A DNA stretch of 64,000 nt, taken from assembly GCF_024171885.1 (NCBI RefSeq), contig NZ_JAMTCP010000026.1:32823-96822 (forward strand), written 5' to 3'. This DNA comes from Streptoalloteichus tenebrarius. Lineage in GTDB: Bacteria; Actinomycetota; Actinomycetes; Mycobacteriales; Pseudonocardiaceae. A model generated the notes under the pieces. That model was not told where the DNA came from, made no database searches, and saw only the letters and a program-made list of their open reading frames with translations. Both the position numbers and the translations under genes were made by a program. This document shows positions 1 through 8,187 of this stretch, piece by piece (position 1 is the first letter of the stretch; every line of letters starts with the position of its first letter).

Positions 1-288
1 CCCGCTGGCCGTCGCGAACCGCCGCGTCCCGCCGAGGACGTGCGCGGTCGCCAGGGTGGCGTGGCCGCACAGGTCGACCTCGTGGGTGGGGGTGAACCAC
101 CGCAACGGCAGCGCCCCGTCCACCGACCGCCCGACCTCGACGAACGCGGTCTCCGCGTGCTTGAGCTCCGCGGCCACCGCCTGCATCCACTCCGCGTCCC
201 TCGGTTCGGTCAGCAGGACCACCCCGGCCGGGTTCCCCGCGAACGCCCGTTCCGTGAACGCGTCGACGACGTGCACCTCAACAGTCAC
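1..288 (-). CDS. PhzF-family isomerase/epimerase-like protein, N-terminal fragment
   Basis: Only the first 96 codons are inside the window; the gene continues past base 1. The GTG start at 288 gives MTVEVHVVDAFTERAFAGNP, the usual N-terminus of the PhzF family (diaminopimelate-epimerase fold). Family hallmarks that follow are the acidic/hydrophobic AELKHAETAFV segment around residues 40-50 (the Glu there is the general acid/base in PhzF) and LRWFTPTHEVDLCGHATLA near residues 63-81. PhzF proteins are cytosolic and isomerise small carboxylic acids. Most actinobacterial members have no proven substrate, and nothing nearby suggests phenazine synthesis, so only a family assignment is given. The plus-strand neighbour at 432 is divergent. 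Confidence 0.9.
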   Translation of the reverse strand, partial: MTVEVHVVDAFTERAFAGNPAGVVLLTEPRDAEWMQAVAAELKHAETAFVEVGRSVDGALPLRWFTPTHEVDLCGHATLATAHVLGGTRRFATASG

Positions 289-431
289 GCCCCGAACCTA
301 GATCCCGCGCCGCCCGGTCCCGAGGCGCGCGGTCCCGAGGCGCGCGGTCCCGAGGCGCGCGGAGGGCCTCGCGCTGCGCTGTCCCGGTGGTTTTCGCCAC
401 CTCTCCCGGTGGGCGTGCCTAGCCTCAGGGC

Positions 432-821
432 ATGAACGTCGTGGTGGGTCTGCGGGCGACGGTCGAACTGGTCGTCGACCGGTCGGACACGGCGGGCGCG
501 GTGGGCAGCGGCGACGTGCCGGTCCTGGCCACGCCCCGGCTGCTGGCGCTGGCCGAGGCCGCCACCGTCGCGGCCCTCGCCGGCCGGCTGGCCCCCGCGA
601 CCACCTCCGTGGGCCACCGCGTCGAGCTGGAGCACCTCCTGCCGACCCCCGTCGGCGGGCGGGTCGCGGTGCTGGCCACGCTCGTCGAGGTGGACGGCCG
701 TCGGCTCCGGTTCGAGGTCCGCGCGGTCGACGGGCGCGGCGAGCTGGTCGCCCGGGGCGTGATCACCCGGGTGGTCGTCGACCGGGAGCGGTTCCTCAAC
801 CCCCCGTCCCCGACGCGCTGA
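432..821 (+). CDS. FlK-like hotdog-fold thioesterase
   Basis: A 129-residue single-domain protein resembling the fluoroacetyl-CoA thioesterase (FlK) branch of the hotdog superfamily. It shows the long hydrophobic helix LLALAEAATVAALAG (about residues 37-52), then SVGHRVELEHLLPTPVG (about 59-75), which carries the conserved His and substrate-loop region, and a C-terminal beta strand with ARGVITRVVVDRERF. The family hydrolyses acyl-CoA thioesters in the cytosol. The true substrate is unknown here, and fluoroacetate is unlikely without fluorometabolism genes. The ATG at 432 is the first plausible start. The next gene starts at 893 on the same strand, so the two may be cotranscribed. Confidence 0.75.
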   Translation: MNVVVGLRATVELVVDRSDTAGAVGSGDVPVLATPRLLALAEAATVAALAGRLAPATTSVGHRVELEHLLPTPVGGRVAVLATLVEVDGRRLRFEVRAVDGRGELVARGVITRVVVDRERFLNPPSPTR

Positions 822-892
822 CTCCCTCGGGCAGGGTGGACCTCACCCTCTCGTGGCCCTGGCACGGGAACCGACAGCGATGGGAGAGCGCG

Positions 893-1423
893 GTGTCCGC
901 ACAACCGGTGCTGCGGGTGGTCGCGACCGCGGCCGGCGGCGTCGAGACCCTCCGGACCGGGCTGGTCGAGCCCGCCCTCGCGGCCAACTGGCGGGTGACC
1001 GTCACCCTCACCCCGACCGCCGCCCGCTGGCTGACCCACGCCGGCGAGGTCGACCGGCTGGCCAGCGCGACCGGTCTCCCCGTGCGGTGGGACTCCCGGC
1101 TGCCCACCGAGCCCCGGCCCCACCCCGACGCGGACCTGGCGGTCCTCGCGCCCGCCTCCGCCAACTCGGTGGCCAAGCTCGCCCTCGGCATCGCGGACAA
1201 CCAGGCGCTCACCCAGCTCTGCGAGGCGCTCGGCGACCCGCGCGTGCCGGTCGTGGTCTGGCCGAGGACCAACGCGTTCCACGCCGCCCACCCCGCGTGG
1301 AACGGGCACCTCGCCACCCTCCGCTCGGCCGGGGCGCACCTGGTCGACGCGGCCGTGGCCGACGACGGGACGCCGCCGTGGGGCGCCGTGCTCGACGCCA
1401 TCGCCAGCGCGCACGGGACGTGA
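893..1423 (+). CDS. Flavoprotein-family (CoaC/Dfp-like) protein
   Basis: A 176-residue protein of the flavoprotein superfamily that includes phosphopantothenoylcysteine decarboxylase. Visible signs are an N-terminal beta strand and loop (LRVVATAAGGVETLRTGLVEP) followed by helix and strand, the ADLAVLAPASANSVAKLALGIADN segment (about residues 84-107) matching the family's 'APATANT.AK.A.GI.DN' FMN-binding motif, and VPVVVWPRTNAFHAAHPAWNGHLATL (about 122-147) in the position of the family 'P.M....W..P....N...L' motif. The GTG at 893 is preferred because GGGAGAG lies at 881-887; an ATG at 836 would add 19 untypical residues. It lacks the C-terminal CoaB half, so it is not the bifunctional Dfp. 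The substrate is unknown. Confidence 0.75.
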   Translation: MSAQPVLRVVATAAGGVETLRTGLVEPALAANWRVTVTLTPTAARWLTHAGEVDRLASATGLPVRWDSRLPTEPRPHPDADLAVLAPASANSVAKLALGIADNQALTQLCEALGDPRVPVVVWPRTNAFHAAHPAWNGHLATLRSAGAHLVDAAVADDGTPPWGAVLDAIASAHGT

Positions 1424-1493
1424 CCACCCTTCATCACCTGTTCGTGCAGGCCCGCCACCCGACGGGGGGCGGGCCGCCGCGTTAGCGTCGGAA

Positions 1494-2390
1494 GTGAGCA
1501 CCGTCACGGACCCGCGTCCCCGGTGGTCGACCCCGCTGGGGTCAGCCGTCCTCGTGGGTCCACCGGACCCCGACTCCGCCAGCGCCCCGAGACCGCCCCG
1601 GCGCCAGGAGGTGGTGGACGTGGACGTGCGAGGACCGGCCGGGCGAGGCCCCGGCGAACTCCCGCTCACTCCACGGGGGCCGCTGGCGCTCGTGCTGGGG
1701 AACGGCAGGCTCGGCAGGGCCCTCGTGGCCACGGGCCTGGCCTTCGTCGTCCTGAGCCACGCGCTGCTCGTCGGCCTCCACCTGCTGCCCGACCTCGGCG
1801 GCGTGGACCCGGTGCGCGAGTTGATCAGCGACTACGCCCTCGGGCCGACGGGCTGGGTCTTCTCGCTCGCCCTGTGCGCCGGCGCGCTCGGCTCCGCCGC
1901 GCTGGTGCTCGTGTTGTCGTCCCTGGCCGTGTTGCACGACCGGGCGACGAGGGCGGCCATGGCCGTCTGGTGCGTCGGGCTGGTGGGCGTCGCCGTGGTC
2001 CCGCCGGGCCGGCTCACCGTCGGTGTCCTCGCCGACGTGACGGTGGCGGCGCACTTCTGGCTCGCCGCCACGACCTGCGTGAGCCTCCCCGTCGCCGGTG
2101 TGGCGGTGGGGTGGCGGCACCGGCGGCACGACCACTGGCGGCGGTTCGCGCTCCCGACCCTGGGGCTGTGTCTGGCCGACGCGCTGTGCCTCCTCCCGAT
2201 CGCGGTCACCGTCACCGCCCACCACCTCCTGGGAGGGACGTGGTCGCTGGCGTCGGCCTTCGGGCTCCTCGAACGCCTCGCGGTGATGCTGGACACCGTG
2301 GTCCTCGTGGTCCTCGGCCTGTGGGCGTGGCACTCCACCGGCCCCGGCCGCGACGGCCAGCCAGACGGACTGCCCGCCGGGCAGCCGTGA
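1494..2390 (+). CDS. DUF998-family integral membrane protein
   Basis: A 298-residue protein with a hydrophilic 60-70 residue N-terminus followed by six hydrophobic segments. The first membrane segment (LVATGLAFVVLSHALLVGLHLL) leads into a lumenal loop with the DUF998 hallmark 'P..E.IS.Y.LG..GW', here DPVRELISDYALGPTGWVF. The motif VVPPGRLTVGVLADVTVAAHFW also matches the family's His-containing loop. DUF998 proteins are bacterial plasma-membrane proteins of unknown role. The GTG at 1494 is a tentative start. The proline-rich N-terminus is unusual for the family, so translation could begin further in. No operon partner is evident. Confidence 0.7.
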   Translation: MSTVTDPRPRWSTPLGSAVLVGPPDPDSASAPRPPRRQEVVDVDVRGPAGRGPGELPLTPRGPLALVLGNGRLGRALVATGLAFVVLSHALLVGLHLLPDLGGVDPVRELISDYALGPTGWVFSLALCAGALGSAALVLVLSSLAVLHDRATRAAMAVWCVGLVGVAVVPPGRLTVGVLADVTVAAHFWLAATTCVSLPVAGVAVGWRHRRHDHWRRFALPTLGLCLADALCLLPIAVTVTAHHLLGGTWSLASAFGLLERLAVMLDTVVLVVLGLWAWHSTGPGRDGQPDGLPAGQP

Positions 2391-2964
2391 TCACGCCACA
2401 CGGGACGGCTGGGAAGCCGCCTCCCAGCCCGGGTTGGCCGGGAAACCCGGAAACACCGTGCGGGGAAAGACCGATCGGGACGACGGCTCCACCACCGACA
2501 TTCACACCGCACATCCCGGTGGCCAGCCAGCCATCGGCTACGCCAACAAACCCGGCAAGGACACACGGGTGGCCTCAGCCAGCCCTCAGCCCATGCCGCA
2601 ACGCGTTGTGAATTCCGCTCACAGAATCAAGGCGCGCCGCCGCCTGGCTTCACGCGGCTCCCGAGCGAGGGCGCACCCGGGCGCCGGCGGCAAGCCACGA
2701 CGATCTTGGGCGACAGTCGCCTTGCCGTGCGGCCGGGGCGAGTGACACCTGCCGGCAACCGAAGGCCACCATCGCGTCAGGGCAAGGGGCCGGCGCTGGA
2801 GCTGTCAGGGACGCGACAGAGATCACGCCTGGTGCGGTGGCGGCGATCACAGGTTCCTGGCCCTCAGCAAGGGAGCGGTACGGGGGTCCGTCGGCCGTGC
2901 CGAACACGTGCCAGACAAGGCGGTGACCAAGGGGGCGGCAGAAGGCCACGAGGAACGCCGAAAC
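2391..2964. other. Non-coding stretch, no convincing gene
   Basis: This 574-base gap between the DUF998 gene and the tRNA-Tyr terminator has several short open frames on both strands. None shows a recognisable domain, a ribosome site or the strong third-position GC of real genes nearby. Its base composition is less extreme than in the flanks (for example around 2560-2640), consistent with non-coding DNA or the remains of a decayed gene. An imperfect dyad TTGTGA-N7-TCACAG lies near 2606-2624; its spacer is one base longer than in the operators near nuoA. Confidence 0.5.
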
Positions 2965-3008
2965 GACCGGAGCCCCCGACCTGTTTCCACAGATCAGGGG
3001 CTCCGGTC
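2965..3008 (-). terminator. Terminator of tRNA-Tyr
   Basis: Perfect 12-base inverted repeat: GACCGGAGCCCC at 2965-2976 and its complement at 2997-3008, separated by 20 bases. It begins 8 bases beyond the 3' end of the minus-strand tRNA-Tyr, the right place and strength for an intrinsic terminator. There is no long T run, as is common in actinobacteria. Confidence 0.75.
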
Positions 3009-3016
3009 ATCGGGTG

Positions 3017-3098
3017 TGGCAGGTGTTGGATTCGAACCAACGTAGGCTAAGCCGACGGATTTACAGTCCGCTCCCTTTGGCCACTCGGGCAACCTGCC
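3017..3098 (-). tRNA. tRNA-Tyr (anticodon GTA)
   Basis: Read on the minus strand, the acceptor arms GGCAGGT (3098-3092) and ACCTGCC (3024-3018) pair perfectly, with discriminator A at 3017. The anticodon stem-loop reads CGGACTGTAAATCCG, giving anticodon GTA for tyrosine. The T arm GTTGGTTCGAATCCAAC is canonical, and the long variable arm (CGGCTTAGCCTACG) is the class II feature expected of bacterial tRNA-Tyr. Total 82 bases; CCA is not encoded. It is a single-gene unit followed by its own terminator and divergent from yajQ. Confidence 0.97.
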
Positions 3099-3213
3099 GT
3101 TGCCGCCCCCGTGTGGGGGCTGCGGTCCAGAAGCATACATACCTCCCCCGGTCGAGAGCCAATCGGGTCCCGGTAGCGTGGCGGACCGGATCCGAGACGA
3201 AAGGTGCGTGCAC

Positions 3214-3705
3214 GTGGCGGACCCGTCGTTCGACGTGGTGAGCAAGGTCGACCGGCAGGAGGTCGACAACGCGCTCAACCAGGCGGCCAAGGAGCTGACC
3301 ACCCGCTTCGACTTCCGGGGGACCGGGGCCCAGGTGTCCTGGGCGGGCGAGGAGGCCGTGACCATCCAGGCGGAGACCGAGGAGCGGTGCAAGGCCGCCA
3401 TCGAGGTCTTCCGCGACAAGCTGGTCAAGCGGGGCATCTCGCTGAAGGCGTTCGAGGTCGGCGAGCCGGCGCTGTCCGGGAAGATCTACAAGGTCACCGG
3501 CAAGATCCTCCAGGGCATCGCGTCGGACAAGGCCAAGGAGATCGCCAAGGCCATCAGGGACGAGGGCCCGAAGGGCGTGCAGGCGCAGATCCAGGGCGAC
3601 CAGCTCCGCGTCTCCGGCAAGAAGAAGGACCACCTACAGGAGGTCATCGCGCTGCTGAAGGCCAAGGACTTCGGCATCGCGCTCCAGTTCACCAACTACC
3701 GCTGA
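3214..3705 (+). CDS. YajQ-family cyclic-di-GMP/nucleotide-binding protein
   Basis: A 163-residue protein matching YajQ (UPF0234) end to end. It opens with [20 protein letters not shown] and the FDFRGT motif near residues 30-35, has two RRM-like alpha/beta repeats, the conserved [14 protein letters not shown] region near 73-86, and ends with the typical [12 protein letters not shown]. Family members bind cyclic di-GMP in some proteobacteria (effector role) and have been seen to bind RNA or nucleotides; the role in actinobacteria is open. The GTG at 3214 gives the standard family N-terminus, with AAAGG about 10 bases upstream. It is divergent from tRNA-Tyr and 17 bases ahead of rmlA, so the two are probably cotranscribed. 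Confidence 0.93.
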   Translation: MADPSFDVVSKVDRQEVDNALNQAAKELTTRFDFRGTGAQVSWAGEEAVTIQAETEERCKAAIEVFRDKLVKRGISLKAFEVGEPALSGKIYKVTGKILQGIASDKAKEIAKAIRDEGPKGVQAQIQGDQLRVSGKKKDHLQEVIALLKAKDFGIALQFTNYR

Positions 3706-3722
3706 CGCGTCTGGGGGACGAG

Positions 3723-4604
3723 TTGAGGGGGATCATCCTCGCCGGGGGCAGCGGCACCCGGCTGCACCCGATCACGCAGGCCGTGTCGAAGCAGCTCCTG
3801 CCGGTCTACGACAAGCCGATGGTGTACTACCCGCTCTCGGTGCTCATGCTCGCCGGCATCCGGGAGATCCTCATCATCTCCACCCCGACCGACCTGCCGC
3901 TGTTCCGCCGGCTGCTCGGGGACGGCTCGCAGCTCGGGCTGCGCCTGGAGTACGCGGAGCAGCCGCAGCCGAACGGGCTGGCCGAGGCGTTCGTGATCGG
4001 CGCGGACTTCATCGGCGACCAGGACGTCGCGCTGGTGCTCGGCGACAACATCTTCTACGGCCAGGGCTTCTCGCGGCTGCTCCAGAAGGAGGCCGCGACG
4101 CTGGACGGCTGCGTGCTGTTCGGCTACCCGGTGAAGGACCCCGAGCGGTACGGCGTCGGCGAGGTCGACGGGGACGGCCGCCTGGTGTCGATCGAGGAGA
4201 AGCCGGAGCGGCCCCGGTCGAACCGGGCGATCACCGGCCTCTACTTCTACGACAACCGCGTCGTGGAGATCGCGCGCGGGCTGCGGCCGTCGGCGCGGGG
4301 CGAGCTGGAGATCACCGACGTCAACCTGGCCTACCTGCGGGAGGGCCGGGCCAGGCTGGTGGACCTCGGCAGGGGGTTCGCCTGGCTGGACACCGGCACG
4401 CACGACTCGCTGCTGGAGGCCGGCCAGTTCGTCCAGGTGCTGGAGCACCGCCAGGGCGTCCGGATCGCCTGCCTGGAGGAGATCGCCCTGCGGATGGGCT
4501 TCATCGACGCCGAGGCGTGTCACGCCCTGGGCGCCAAGCTGGCCAAGTCGGGTTACGGCCAGTACGTCATGAACGTCGCCCGCACGGCTGGCGCGACGGG
4601 CTGA
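3723..4604 (+). CDS. rmlA: Glucose-1-phosphate thymidylyltransferase
   Basis: A 293-residue nucleotidyltransferase that joins dTTP and glucose-1-phosphate to dTDP-glucose, the first step to dTDP-L-rhamnose and other deoxysugars. It has the N-terminal pyrophosphorylase signature [11 protein letters not shown] (about residues 8-18), the catalytic K in [18 protein letters not shown], the [10 protein letters not shown] motif near 105-114, ITGLYFYDN, and the DTGTHDSL motif near 222-229. The start is taken as TTG at 3723 because it gives the invariant [10 protein letters not shown]-terminus and GGGGGA lies just upstream; ATG or GTG alternatives would truncate the nucleotide-binding loop. The other rml genes are not in this window. 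It could serve cell-wall rhamnose or a secondary-metabolite sugar. Confidence 0.93.
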   Translation: MRGIILAGGSGTRLHPITQAVSKQLLPVYDKPMVYYPLSVLMLAGIREILIISTPTDLPLFRRLLGDGSQLGLRLEYAEQPQPNGLAEAFVIGADFIGDQDVALVLGDNIFYGQGFSRLLQKEAATLDGCVLFGYPVKDPERYGVGEVDGDGRLVSIEEKPERPRSNRAITGLYFYDNRVVEIARGLRPSARGELEITDVNLAYLREGRARLVDLGRGFAWLDTGTHDSLLEAGQFVQVLEHRQGVRIACLEEIALRMGFIDAEACHALGAKLAKSGYGQYVMNVARTAGATG

Positions 4605-4732
4605 CCCGCGGCAACACCGCCGGGAACGTCGTGGGGACGTCGTGGGGACGTCGCGGGACGCTCCGCCCCCGGGGGGCGGGTCTCCCGCGGCGTCCCTTCT
4701 TCTCGCGCGCCCGAGGGGGCGCGTCGACGCGC

Positions 4733-5599
4733 TCAGGGCAGCCGTCGCCCGGCCAGGTCCTCCAGCCGCCGGATCCGGTCGGCGATCGGCGGGTGGGTGG
4801 AGAAGAGCCGGGAGAGCTGCTCCCCCGGCCGGAACGGGTTGGCGATCATCAGGTGCGCCTGGTTCACCAGGCTCGGCTCCGGCGGCAGCGGCCGGGCCCT
4901 GGTGCCCAGCTCCAGCTTGCGCAGCGCCGAGGCCAGCGCCAGCGGGTCGCCGGTGAGCGCCGCGCCCGAGGCGTCGGCCTGGTACTCCCGGGAGCGGCTG
5001 ACCGCCATCCGCACGATGCCCGCCGCGACCGGCCCGAGGATCGAGATCAACAGCATCGCGACCGGGTTGGGCCGCTCGTCGTCGTCCCCGCCGAACAGGC
5101 CGGTGAACATGGCGATGTTGGCCAGGAACGTCACGACGCTGGCGAGCGCGCCCGCCACGCACGAGGTGAGGATGTCGCGGTTGTAGACGTGGGCCAGCTC
5201 GTGCCCCAGCACGGCCCTCAGCTCGCGCTCGTCGAGCAACTCCAGGATGCCGGTGGTGCAGCACACGGCGGCGTTGCGCGGGTTGCGGCCGGTGGCGAAG
5301 GCGTTGGGAGCGTCGGTCGGGCTGATGTAGAGCCGGGGCATCGGCTGTCGGGCGGCGGTGGCCAGCTCCCGCACGGTCCGGTACATCGCGGGCTGCTCGG
5401 CCTCGGACACCGGGCGGGCGCGCATGGCCCGCAGCGCGAGCCGGTCGGAGTTGAAGTACGCGAAGGCGTTCACGCCCAGCGCCACCACCAGGCCGATGAC
5501 CAGGGCGGTCCTGCCGAAGAACGAGCTGACCACGACGATCAGCGCGCCGAGGCCGCCCAGCAGCAGTGCGGTCTTCAACCCGTTGTAGTGCTTGTGCAC
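4733..5599 (-). CDS. htpX: HtpX membrane zinc metalloprotease
   Basis: A 288-residue M48B-family membrane protease that degrades misfolded membrane proteins. Two N-terminal membrane segments (about residues 8-27 and 31-48) precede the zinc site [11 protein letters not shown] (HELAH at 133-137). Two further hydrophobic segments follow, then the third ligand in [11 protein letters not shown] (about 208-218). The motif [13 protein letters not shown] near 95-107 is diagnostic. The GTG at 5599 has GGAGG at 5614-5610 and gives the typical short cytosolic N-terminus. Htpx genes sit beside grcC1, ubiE and yajQ in mycobacteria, as here. It lies downstream of the orphan nuo-like trio on the same strand after a 236-base gap. 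Confidence 0.95.
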   Translation of the reverse strand: MHKHYNGLKTALLLGGLGALIVVVSSFFGRTALVIGLVVALGVNAFAYFNSDRLALRAMRARPVSEAEQPAMYRTVRELATAARQPMPRLYISPTDAPNAFATGRNPRNAAVCCTTGILELLDERELRAVLGHELAHVYNRDILTSCVAGALASVVTFLANIAMFTGLFGGDDDERPNPVAMLLISILGPVAAGIVRMAVSRSREYQADASGAALTGDPLALASALRKLELGTRARPLPPEPSLVNQAHLMIANPFRPGEQLSRLFSTHPPIADRIRRLEDLAGRRLP

Positions 5600-5835
5600 G
5601 GTCTTGTCGCCTCCGAGGTGCTCGCCGGTGCTCGCCACCCCTGGATTAACCCGGAACGTCGCATCCACCCGGGTCAACGCCCGGTGCCGGCGCGGGGTTC
5701 CACCAGGGAGCGACCAAACGGCCCAGGTCGGAGACCGTCGACGGCGGCCGTCGACGTGACGGGGGCTGGTCGACCGACATCGACCCCGCCGACCGGGCGC
5801 GGTGTCGCGCGCGGACCCCGCGCGGGTGGGACGGC

Positions 5836-6318
5836 CTACGTCGTCTCGCGCCCGCGGAACCCACCGGGCCGCGCGGGGCCGCCGGGGCGCCGCGTCGCGG
5901 CCTCGGGGGCCGGCTCGGCGGCGGGGTCCAGCGGCGGTGGCGGCGGCACGTCCACCAGCCAGTCGGCGAGACGCTCGCGCTCGTGGACCAGCTCGGCCAC
6001 GGCGCCGTCCCCGGAGGGAGTCCCGGTGCCGGGGTAGCCGAAGTCGGGCGCCCAGTGCAGGGCGTCGAAGGGGCAGACCTCGACGCAGATACCGCAGTAC
6101 AGGCAGTGCCCGTAGTCGATGGCGAACCGGTCGAGCACGTTGCGCTGCCGGGGGCGGGCGGCGCCGGGCTGCTGCACGGTCTCGGTGTGCGAGGCGATGT
6201 GGATGCACCAGTCGGGGCATTCCCTGGCGCACAACATGCACACCGTGCAGTTGGCCTCCAGCAGCGCGATCACGCCCCGGGAACGCGGCGGCAGCTCGGG
6301 CTGACGCTCGTCGCTCAT
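5836..6318 (-). CDS. NuoI-like 2x[4Fe-4S] ferredoxin-type protein (orphan set)
   Basis: A 160-residue iron-sulphur protein related to complex I subunit NuoI. Two complete C-x2-C-x2-C-x3-CP clusters are present: C24, C27, C30, C34 and C72, C75, C78, C82. The proline-rich C-terminal 65 residues have no recognisable domain. It differs strongly from the second NuoI-type protein in this window (27845-28405), lacking that protein's N-terminal helix. ATG 6318 overlaps the stop of the upstream NuoC-like gene by 4 bases and has GGGAGAG as ribosome site. The last gene of a three-gene unit, it probably passes electrons between an unknown donor and the NuoB-like cluster. Confidence 0.8.
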   Translation of the reverse strand: MSDERQPELPPRSRGVIALLEANCTVCMLCARECPDWCIHIASHTETVQQPGAARPRQRNVLDRFAIDYGHCLYCGICVEVCPFDALHWAPDFGYPGTGTPSGDGAVAELVHERERLADWLVDVPPPPPLDPAAEPAPEAATRRPGGPARPGGFRGRETT

Positions 6319-6896
6319 TCGCTCTCCCTCCGCAGTCCCCACTCCGGCCCCGGCACCCCGGGCGGCGCCAGTCGACGGCGGCTCGGGGCGGCCGTCCCGT
6401 CCTCGCCGGGCTCCAACCGTCCCGGCCACGGGCGGACCACCCGGGAGGCCAGCACGAAGTCCTTGCGCAGCGGATGGCCGGCGAACTCCCCCGGCAGCAG
6501 CAGTCGACGCGGGTCAGGGTGGCCGGAAAGCTCCACGCCGAACATCTCGGCGACCTCCCGCTCGTGCCAGGCCGCGCCGGCCCACACACCCGCCACGCTG
6601 GGCAACGGGACGCCGTCCGGCAGCTCCGTGCGCAGCAACAACCCGTCCCAGGCGGGCGGCGCGAGCACGTGGAGCGTCACGGCGTGCCGCTCCCCCACCG
6701 CGCCGGGACGGCCGGCGTCCTCGGCCCCGAGCCAGTCGAAGGCGACGCACCCGAGCTGGTCCCTGGCGACCGTGGCCGCCTCCACCCACCGCTCGACCGG
6801 CACCTGCGCGATGGTCTGGCCGAACGCCGTGCGCGCCGAGGCGTCGGGCACCAACTCGACCAAGCGCTCGGCGAGCCGCTGGCTGCCCGCCGTCAT
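6315..6896 (-). CDS. NuoC-like subunit (orphan set)
   Basis: A 193-residue protein of the complex I 30-kDa (NuoC) family. The family signature appears as [20 protein letters not shown], then [16 protein letters not shown], around residues 110-150, matching the usual 'ER.v.DmfGi.f.gHPdlrrll...f.GhPlRKDyp'. The N-terminal 50 residues form a short alpha/beta domain and the C-terminal tail after the RKDF motif is proline-rich. It overlaps its upstream (NuoB-like) and downstream (NuoI-like) partners by 4 bases each, so the three should be translationally coupled and made in similar amounts. NuoC normally docks with NuoD, and no second nuoD is present here. Confidence 0.8.
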   Translation of the reverse strand: MTAGSQRLAERLVELVPDASARTAFGQTIAQVPVERWVEAATVARDQLGCVAFDWLGAEDAGRPGAVGERHAVTLHVLAPPAWDGLLLRTELPDGVPLPSVAGVWAGAAWHEREVAEMFGVELSGHPDPRRLLLPGEFAGHPLRKDFVLASRVVRPWPGRLEPGEDGTAAPSRRRLAPPGVPGPEWGLRRESE

Positions 6897-7360
6897 GCCG
6901 CCGCCTCTCCGGTCACCATCCGGTGCAGGGCGGCCAGGCCGGCCAGCAGCGCCTCGGGGCGCGGCGGGCAGCCCGGCACGGCCACGTGCACCGGGAGGAC
7001 CTGGTCGATGCCCTTGGTCACCGAGTAGGAGTCCCAGTAGGGCCCGCCGGTGTTGGAGCACGCGCCCACGGAGAGCACGTACCTCGGTTCCGGCATCCGC
7101 TCGTAGGTGGCGACCACGGCCGGCAGCATCACGTCGGTGACGGTGCCGGAGACCACCAGGACGTGGGCCCGTTCGGGGGCGTCGGGGCCAGTGGCGGGGC
7201 GCACGCCGAACTCGGCGAGCCGGTCGGGCCGGTCCGGCCGGTCGTCGTCGCCCCGGCCGTGCAACGCGGCCATCACCTCCACGCCGCAGCACGCGAGGCC
7301 GAGGTCGAGCACATTGACCTCGTAGGTCGTGCCCCAGTCCAGGGTGAAGCGGGTACCCAC
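6893..7360 (-). CDS. NuoB-like [4Fe-4S] subunit (orphan set)
   Basis: A 155-residue protein of the NuoB/PSST family, which in complex I holds cluster N2 next to the quinone site. All four ligand cysteines are visible: the tandem pair in DLGLACCGVEVM (about residues 24-25), the Cys of SVGACSNTGGPYWDSYSV and that of [11 protein letters not shown]. The segment between the first pair and the third ligand is divergent; the usual 'ARYD..RFG.[13 protein letters not shown]' region is only weakly recognisable (LAEFGVRPATGPD). GTG 7360 is the only in-frame start giving the full N-terminus. It is the first gene of a B-C-I unit, divergent from the DUF2630 gene with about 100 bases between. Confidence 0.8.
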   Translation of the reverse strand: MGTRFTLDWGTTYEVNVLDLGLACCGVEVMAALHGRGDDDRPDRPDRLAEFGVRPATGPDAPERAHVLVVSGTVTDVMLPAVVATYERMPEPRYVLSVGACSNTGGPYWDSYSVTKGIDQVLPVHVAVPGCPPRPEALLAGLAALHRMVTGEAAA

Positions 7361-7464
7361 GAAAGGAGGGTAAGCCAGTCCCCGGCCCGCGCCCCGCCGG
7401 CGTTCGCGGAAGTGGGAGCCGACGCGGCGCGCCGGACGACGAGGAGCACGGGAGGCCGAGCGCG

Positions 7465-7707
7465 GTGACCGACGACGACGTGATGAACCGGATCCAGCGG
7501 CTCGTCGAGGAGGAGCACCGGCTCCGGGAGCGCGCCGTGGGCGAGGGCGTCTCCGAGGAGGAGAACACCCGGCTGCGGAGCCTGGAGGAGGCGCTGGACC
7601 AGTGCTGGGACCTGCTGCGCCAGCGGAGGGCCCGGCGGGACACCGGCCAGAACCCCGACGAGGCGCGCCCGCGCCCTCCGTCGGAGGTCGAGGGGTATCT
7701 CCAGTAG
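7465..7707 (+). CDS. DUF2630-family small protein
   Basis: An 80-residue, highly charged helical protein with the DUF2630 pattern: an N-terminal I..LV.EEH.LR segment (IQRLVEEEHRLRERA), a middle E..RL..LE..LDQCWDLLRQRRA stretch and the C-terminal P..EVEGYLQ ending. The helices look like a short coiled coil or a three-helix bundle. The family is common in actinobacteria as single small cytosolic proteins of unknown function. The GTG at 7465 fits the family N-terminus MTDDDVMNRIQ. It is divergent from the NuoB-like gene and convergent with the next gene, 7 bases away, so it is probably expressed alone. Confidence 0.85.
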   Translation: MTDDDVMNRIQRLVEEEHRLRERAVGEGVSEEENTRLRSLEEALDQCWDLLRQRRARRDTGQNPDEARPRPPSEVEGYLQ

Positions 7708-7714
7708 CGCCGGA

Positions 7715-8128
7715 TCACCCGGCCCGGGGAGCCTGGGCGGCGCGCTCCGGCGGCAGCAGGTGGCGGGCGAGGACGGCCCGCCAGGGGTTGGCGCAGCAGG
7801 AGAGGTCGAGCCGCCGGCCGGACTCCACCGCGTCGATGATGATGCGGATCTGGTCCGCCGTGGCGGCCGCCTTGTTGACGGGCCCGGTGGGCGCCGCGCG
7901 CAGCGTGGCGGCCACCGCGTCGAGGACGAGCACCGCGTTCCGCAGCGCCGCCTCCGAGACGATCCGGACCGGCTCTGGCAGGTCCCCGGAGTCCCCGAAC
8001 CCGTCGTCGAGGCCGTCGCCGTCGAACTCGTCAGCGCCGAACTCGTCAGCGCCGATCTCGTCAGCGTCGATCTCTTCGGGCCGACCGTCGGCGCGGTCGT
8101 CCACGCATCCCGCGTTGATCTTGCGCAT
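7715..8128 (-). CDS. Hypothetical acidic protein
   Basis: A 137-residue protein I do not recognise. Residues about 10-50 are very acidic and contain an in-frame repeat of I/FGADE(F/I) type, encoded by tandem 15-base units around 8028-8075. The rest (about 55-137) is a compact helical region with PVRIVSEAALRNAVLVLDAVAATLRAAP and a single CC pair. There is no signal peptide or membrane segment. The ATG at 8128 begins MRKINAGC. It ends 7 bases from the convergent DUF2630 gene. A regulatory or adaptor role is conceivable but nothing in the sequence proves it. Confidence 0.5.
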   Translation of the reverse strand: MRKINAGCVDDRADGRPEEIDADEIGADEFGADEFDGDGLDDGFGDSGDLPEPVRIVSEAALRNAVLVLDAVAATLRAAPTGPVNKAAATADQIRIIIDAVESGRRLDLSCCANPWRAVLARHLLPPERAAQAPRAG

Positions 8129-8187
8129 CGCCGCGATGCTAGGCCGTTCGGCCCAACGACGACACGAATCCCATCCGATCGCGTGAC

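Noticed and set aside
2606..2624. TTGTGA-N7-TCACAG dyad resembling the nuoA operators
   Set aside because: The spacer is 7 instead of 6 bases, which shifts the half-sites out of register, and there is no gene start close by.
4630..4660. GTCGTGGGGAC triple repeat after rmlA
   Set aside because: Short and imperfect with no dyad; probably simple sequence between convergent genes.
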